Assembly: GCF_023824195.1 (NCBI RefSeq)
Contig: NZ_CP085442.1
Coordinates: 3,634,001-3,698,000, forward strand
DNA length: 64,000 bases
Reading direction: 5' to 3'
From: Priestia megaterium
Lineage (GTDB): Bacteria > Bacillota > Bacilli > Bacillales > Bacillaceae_H
A program made the position numbers and the translations under genes. Of this stretch, positions 60,073 to 64,000 are shown one piece after another. Below the pieces are notes generated by a model, which had not been told where the DNA came from, did no database searches, and worked only from the letters and a program-made list of their open reading frames with translations. The first letter of the stretch is position 1, and each line of letters starts with the position of its first letter.

Positions 60073-61122
60073 TCTTAAAAACCTCCTTAAAGTAGATAGA
60101 ACGTACTTGTTTATAATTGTCTGTTCCTTGAAGAAAAATGTTTGGGAAAAATGAACAATTTTTTGTTCACAAGCTATTTATTATAACTGGTAGAAAAATG
60201 TTTATTTTGTATGGTTTTCTGCTGATTGTGAGGAATAAGAACATATATTCGATGCAAGTTAAAAAATGGAAAACACACTGTCGTCTCTTATTGTTTGTTC
60301 GGGTCATTAGGAGTTAGATGCAGAATAGCGATTCCTCTATGGTGAGTGATTTGTTCTAGCTACAAATTTTTATTTATTACGTTTTATGAAGAATTATATA
60401 ATTATTTCAAGATCTTCTATCATGTTAATTCAAACAGTATCCTTTACAAGTAAGAAAACCTTTATTTTTCTTTTCTACAAATCTTACATTTTCGATCGAA
60501 CTTTTAATGTACGATTTTTTTTAAAAAGATATTATATTAACTAAATTTTATAGAGGATCCAAATAGAGCATGTGATATTTATTATAGAAGAAGTTAAATT
60601 ATAGGAGATTTACATAAAAGAAATTGTAGTTCATCATTATCATGCCCTTAGTAAAACACTAAAAAAGAACCCTGCAGCATGAGTAAATAAGAATATAATC
60701 ATGGGGGCAGTTTTTATCTCAGGAAATAGGATGGAGAAATTAGTGATATCATAAAACAGGTAAATAACTAATGATAAAGCAGTCTGGACATTACTAGATT
60801 GCTTTATCTTTTTCTAAAATCTGTTCTATGTTTACATCTAGAACATCAATCTACATTCACCTATCAAATTATAAATTAAGTTGAATAAAAATTCAAAAAA
60901 AATATGACGTTAATGTTCGTTTTTTTGTTTAATGATAAGCTTTTAACTTATTAAACTTGCATAAAAAAAGTTCCACTCATCAACGTTCAATGAGTGAAAC
61001 CTTTTTAAAATTATTTTAGGCTAGCTATACCCTAGCTTTTTTTACTATAGTTTAAACAAAAATGCACGAATTATTTAACACACTTTTATGCTGGATGCGC
61101 TTTATGCTAGATAGCTAACAGG
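60073..61122. other. Longest gene-free stretch (1050 bp)
   Basis: Holds a dyad TGAACAATTTTTTGTTCA near 60152-60172, a hairpin GATAAAGCA/TGCTTTATC (60773-60808) that could be a terminator, and the terminator at 60964-61005. A 22-codon frame at about 60617-60682 (EIVVHHYHALSKTLKKNPAA) follows GGAGA but has ATA where a start codon would be. Otherwise nothing supported. Confidence 0.5.
60964..61005 (-). terminator. Terminator of the PadR-DUF1700-DUF4097 operon
   Basis: AAGGTTTCACTCAT...ATGAGTGGAACTTTTTTT on the minus strand, 120 bp after the last stop codon. Confidence 0.75.
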
Positions 61123-61986
61123 TTACTTTGTTACTGAAATACTGCCGTTATGAGTGGCTAGTTTAATCGTATTCTTTCCTTTTCCAATAACAGCGTTCCT
61201 ATCATATTTATTTAAGATATCTACTTTCCCGTTGTCGACAGAAACGTTAAATTGAACGTCACTTGGTTCTTTTTTCGTTCTAATCTTAATCTTTCCATTG
61301 TGCGTTTGAAAGTCAATATTTCGATCAAGTTCTTCGGTTTCTAAAGCAATACTTCCGTTATGAGTTTCACCTTTTAAACTACCTTCCACGTTACTCAGCG
61401 TTATTTTTCCATTATTTCCTTTTGCTTGAACCGTTTTTGCTGCAACATTTTTTATGCTTGTAAGTCCATTGTGTACGCTGGTTTTCAGGTTTTGTGAATC
61501 GATGTCCTCTAATTCCACACGTCCATTGTTTGCACGAACAGACACATCTGCTGCGCGTAATTTTTTAACAGACACATACCCATTGTTACTGGAAATTCCC
61601 AATGAATTATATTGCTTTTCAGGCAGATAAACGTTGATGGATAGCGGTTTTAATACACTAACAATATCAAAATTGACCCAGCTTCGCTGCTGTTCACTAT
61701 AAGAGATAAAAAGGGTTGAATTTCTAACGTCAGTAGTGAAGTCTCTTTTTATGTTAGGAGATGTTTCACCTTTTAATGTTACTTTGATATCATTGCCTTC
61801 GATAGGGTACATATGAACACGAGTATTATCCGTGTCGATGTTTATTTTTGATACTTGATTGCTGTTAATGACTTTTTCTTTTGAAATAGGTTGAGGATCA
61901 ATAGCACGATAGGTAAGGAGGCCTCCTACCATCCCAACAAGGATGAGAATGCCTGCAAGAACAGAGAGTTTCTTTTTATTCAACAC
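61123..61986 (-). CDS. DUF4097 family protein (membrane-anchored beta-repeat)
   Basis: 287 residues. N-terminal anchor (LSVLAGILILVGMVGGLLTY) and an exported right-handed beta-repeat with recurrent NNGxVxxxD and HNGxI motifs (SSNNGYVSVKK, ANNGRVELED, VHNGLTSIKN, THNGSIALET). Typical partner of PadR/DUF1700 in envelope-stress-type operons. GTG start behind AAAGGCGG, overlapping the previous gene by 11 nt. Confidence 0.87.
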   Translation of the reverse strand: MLNKKKLSVLAGILILVGMVGGLLTYRAIDPQPISKEKVINSNQVSKINIDTDNTRVHMYPIEGNDIKVTLKGETSPNIKRDFTTDVRNSTLFISYSEQQRSWVNFDIVSVLKPLSINVYLPEKQYNSLGISSNNGYVSVKKLRAADVSVRANNGRVELEDIDSQNLKTSVHNGLTSIKNVAAKTVQAKGNNGKITLSNVEGSLKGETHNGSIALETEELDRNIDFQTHNGKIKIRTKKEPSDVQFNVSVDNGKVDILNKYDRNAVIGKGKNTIKLATHNGSISVTK

Positions 61987-62539
61987 GTTTTAAACCGCCT
62001 TTCACCAGTGATACATTGTATTTTAGATAACGTACAAAGCCTTTTATAACTAGCTTCGTTACAACTAACATACCTAACATAATAAAATATCCAAGTCCGC
62101 AGAATGCTAAAGACATAAATAAATTAAAGAGAAAAAAGCCGCTTGAATGTACAATAGCCTCACCTAGAACTAGAATAGGAGATAGCAAGAAACATAGGCC
62201 TATGCCCCAAGCTGACAGAATGAAGCCAGCTAATGCAACGGCAGGCCCAAGAACAATCACTACATTGAAAAAAGCTAAACCAATTACGGCCCAAGTAGCT
62301 CTCAAAATATTTTGAGTTGTTGCCTTAGCTGTTGCTTGCTCAACGTGATAATCTGCCAGCAATTCTTTAGCTATTTGATTCGGAGAACCTAGCGACGTTA
62401 CAATTTCTTCTTCTGTTTTTCCTTCCTCTAAACCAATGGAGAAATGTTCTTCATAATCTTGTAAAATATCTGCTCGTTCTTTTGCGGATAATGGTTTTAA
62501 GGATTCATTTAATTGTTGTAAAAATTTACTCTTCGACAT
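61976..62539 (-). CDS. DUF1700 family membrane protein
   Basis: 187 residues. A soluble helical N-terminus typical of the family ([41 protein letters not shown]) followed by four spans. Acts probably with DUF4097 partner as a membrane sensor or modifier. ATG behind AAGGTGTG; overlaps padR by 14 nt. Confidence 0.88.
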   Translation of the reverse strand: MSKSKFLQQLNESLKPLSAKERADILQDYEEHFSIGLEEGKTEEEIVTSLGSPNQIAKELLADYHVEQATAKATTQNILRATWAVIGLAFFNVVIVLGPAVALAGFILSAWGIGLCFLLSPILVLGEAIVHSSGFFLFNLFMSLAFCGLGYFIMLGMLVVTKLVIKGFVRYLKYNVSLVKGGLKRVE

Positions 62540-62855
62540 TGTTCACACCTTCTTTAATTAATTGATTAACACCTCTTGAAAACTCGTTCCATTCATCGAT
62601 AAGTTCGTATAAATAATCCCTGCCTTTAGCTGTAAGCTGATAATATTTCCTTGAAGGACCTTCTGTAGATTCTTTTAAGTAGGTTGTGAAGTATTCTTCT
62701 TTTGTTAATCGGCGCAGAAGAGGATATACTGATCCTTCTGATATTTCAATTTGATCGGAGATTTTTTGAACTAATTCATATCCATAGCGGTCTTTCTTAT
62801 CAAGTAACACAAGGACACAAAGCTCCAAAACTCCTTTTTTAAATTGTACGTTCAA
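62526..62855 (-). CDS. PadR-family transcriptional regulator
   Basis: 109 residues, winged helix: [63 protein letters not shown] start behind AAGGGTG. First gene of the operon and probably autoregulatory through the repeats at 62887-62971. Confidence 0.92.
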   Translation of the reverse strand: MNVQFKKGVLELCVLVLLDKKDRYGYELVQKISDQIEISEGSVYPLLRRLTKEEYFTTYLKESTEGPSRKYYQLTAKGRDYLYELIDEWNEFSRGVNQLIKEGVNNVEE

Positions 62856-62886
62856 CGTTCTTCACCCTTTTCTTTTCAAATTCGAC

Positions 62887-62971
62887 TACTGTTTATTGTA
62901 TAGTACTGATTCACAATAATCTTCCTAATAATTACAATATATCACCAGCTATTGTTTATTGCAAGGTACTG
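62887..62971 (-). promoter_or_regulatory. PadR operon promoter flanked by two direct repeats
   Basis: 22-bp repeats at 62887-62908 and 62950-62971 share CAGTA-N6-CAATAAACA-TA on the minus strand and are 63 bp apart. The upstream repeat contains the -35 box TTGCAA (62959-62964); -10 TATATT is at 62936-62941 with a 17-bp spacer. The downstream repeat lies after the start of transcription. This layout suits autorepression. Confidence 0.65.
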
Positions 62972-63172
62972 TTTAATGTTTTTTAAAATTTTAACCATTT
63001 TTACAGTCGTAATGAAGTTTTAAACCCAGATGGATAATAATTAAATAAGGTGTTTTTTATGAAGTAAGGTTCAACCTTCTTTTTCTAATTAGCTTATAGA
63101 TGGAATTATTTTTAACGCGGTCAAAAAAAAGCAGCCTATAACTATAGACTACACAGCAGCGATCATTCTAGG

Positions 63173-63332
63173 CTATTTTTCTTTCGCTTGTTTAATAAAT
63201 AAAAAGAAAACCGTTATTAAGATAAAATAATTTAGCGGGTTTTTGAAAACAATCCCGCCTAAAGCCAATTGTAATAAAATCCATAAAGCGAATATAACTA
63301 GTATGGCTGGTATTATAAATTTGTTCTTACAT
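63173..63332 (-). pseudogene. Small two-span membrane protein with disrupted start
   Basis: An open frame of 50 codons (KNKFIIPAILVIFALWILLQ, then LALGGIVFKNPLNYFILITV, ending KQAKEK) has no start codon. Directly before it stands GTGATG-T-AAG; removing the single T would give ATG AAG AAC AAA with a GGATGAG ribosome site. One-base insertion or sequencing error is likely. A terminator-like stem AGCCTA/TAGGCT with TTTTTTTT follows. Confidence 0.5.
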
Positions 63333-63647
63333 CACTCATCCTTCGTTTAAGAGTAATAAAGCAATCGTGGCTCTCCATATTTTTTATACTGTAAAATCAA
63401 ATCCATAAATAGCTTTGAAAGCATACTGATTGAATGTTTATAAGAATATCACTTTTAAGATAAAATTTAACAGCTGTTATCACAATTGATAGAAATGTCT
63501 TAAGTAAATTTGATTTTTTTGTAATAAGTTGAAGAAAAAAGCAACCGTTATTTTACATTTGTTAATAATAAAAAACAGTCAATTTTATGACTGTTTTAAG
63601 TAGATTGCTATCAAAAATTTAATTTTCTGGGTGGTGCAAGTATTTCA
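63333..63647. other. Gene-free stretch, 315 bp
   Basis: AT-rich. The short dyad AAAACAGTCA-ATTTTA-TGACTGTTTT near 63570-63597 is a probable terminator of the aldo/keto reductase on the minus strand; nothing else stands out. Confidence 0.5.
63572..63597 (-). terminator. Terminator of the aldo/keto reductase gene
   Basis: AAAACAGTCA/TGACTGTTTT with a 6-nt loop, followed by TTATTATT on the minus strand, about 50 bp after the stop codon. Confidence 0.7.
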
Positions 63648-64000
63648 TTATTCATGAATTTTCCATCCATTTAAGGCTTTAGCCGTATCGGCGGTAAAAT
63701 GATCAATAATTTCACTTTTCCCGCTGTCCATAGCAGTAATTGCTGCTATGTCTTCATCACTTAAAGTGAAATCCCAGATGTTAAAGTTTTCAGCAATGCG
63801 TTCTTTACGAACAGATTTTGGAATAGTAACAACCCCACGTTGAATGTGCCAGCGTAAAATAACTTGTGCTACTGTTTTTCCATATTTCGCTCTGATATCA
63901 GAAAGTAATTCATTTTGGAAGATATTATTCTGACCTTCTGCAAATGGTCCCCATGCTTGCATTTGCACACCGTATTCTTCCATAACTTTCTTTGGAGCTT
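63648..64000 (-). CDS. Aldo/keto reductase, C-terminal part
   Basis: The frame continues past the right edge, so the N-terminus and catalytic Tyr are outside. Visible are MQAWGPFAEGQN, AKYGKTVAQVILRWHIQRGV, the NADPH-binding TIPKSVRKERIAEN motif and DFTLSDEDIAAI. This matches the 2,5-diketo-D-gluconate reductase/YtbE-like branch. NADPH-dependent reduction of aldehydes or ketones; exact substrate unknown. Confidence 0.9.
   Translation of the reverse strand, partial: APKKVMEEYGVQMQAWGPFAEGQNNIFQNELLSDIRAKYGKTVAQVILRWHIQRGVVTIPKSVRKERIAENFNIWDFTLSDEDIAAITAMDSGKSEIIDHFTADTAKALNGWKIHE

Noticed and set aside
60180..60310. 39-codon plus-strand frame starting MFILYGFLLIVRNK
   Set aside because: Hydrophobic start by chance in AT-rich DNA; no ribosome site within 15 nt.
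1..64000. tRNA, rRNA, CRISPR arrays, B12 or other classical riboswitches
   Set aside because: No cloverleaf, no rRNA-like sequence, no spaced direct repeats and no B12-box-like sequence were seen by reading; a covariance-model search could still find short elements.

Overview
This 64 kb window looks like chromosomal DNA of a low-GC, spore-forming Bacillaceae species, most likely Priestia (Bacillus) megaterium or a close relative. That is an inference from gene content: a gutR/gutB-gutP-fructokinase locus in the Bacillus subtilis order, an LmrB-type exporter, an IolT-like transporter, a bioF operon behind a BirA-type operator, a Spo0E-like small protein, strong AGGAGG-type ribosome sites with frequent TTG/GTG starts, and cre-like catabolite sites. 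I see no rRNA, tRNA, CRISPR array, prophage or intact insertion sequence.

Layout. 1-4706 (minus): ethanolamine utilisation genes eutW-eutV-eutH-eutS-eutP-(eutA), with two terminators that each overlap an ANTAR-type hexaloop hairpin. 5331-6389: DUF2089/SHOCT-like three-gene operon. 6766-12079: carbon-source cluster with an MFS carrier, a LacI repressor, a dihydrodipicolinate-synthase-like lyase behind two LacI-type operators, and a Gfo/Idh oxidoreductase divergent from a LysR regulator. 13161-18635: second carboxylate/sugar-acid cluster (RraA-like, DUF1932 dehydrogenase, RpiR regulator, CitMHS transporter) with shared GTAAT-N4-ATTAC palindromes, two small coupled ORFs and a decayed SDR. 18745-27461: efflux pumps (lmrB, TetR-controlled MFS), DUF2935, small proteins and a MITE-like repeat. 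27788-34719: DinB, bioF-bioH-bioC, iron alcohol dehydrogenase, GNAT. 34875-35332: truncated duplicate of a lipoprotein gene whose full copy lies near 55 kb. 35544-42055: glucitol locus (fructokinase, GutP, GutB and divergent STAND activator GutR). 42347-51281: polyol or inositol-like cluster (DeoR, two TIM-barrel isomerases, two Gfo/Idh dehydrogenases, IolT-like carrier, AraC). 51480-53310: MaoC-like, AraC, LysE. 53692-60072: small proteins, a candidate sRNA, lipoprotein, CPBP protease, ZIP-like and YitT membrane proteins, and several short repeat families. 61123-62855: PadR-DUF1700-DUF4097 operon. 63648-64000: 3' end of an aldo/keto reductase.

The main theme is catabolism of small carbon and nitrogen compounds. 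Each transporter-plus-enzyme block has its own regulator of a different family (ANTAR two-component, LacI, LysR, RpiR, STAND, DeoR, AraC), and operators can be read in front of several. The intergenic regions are rich in sORFs shorter than 60 codons with good ribosome sites, in gene remnants and in diverged repeats. These are where the least described biology lies.
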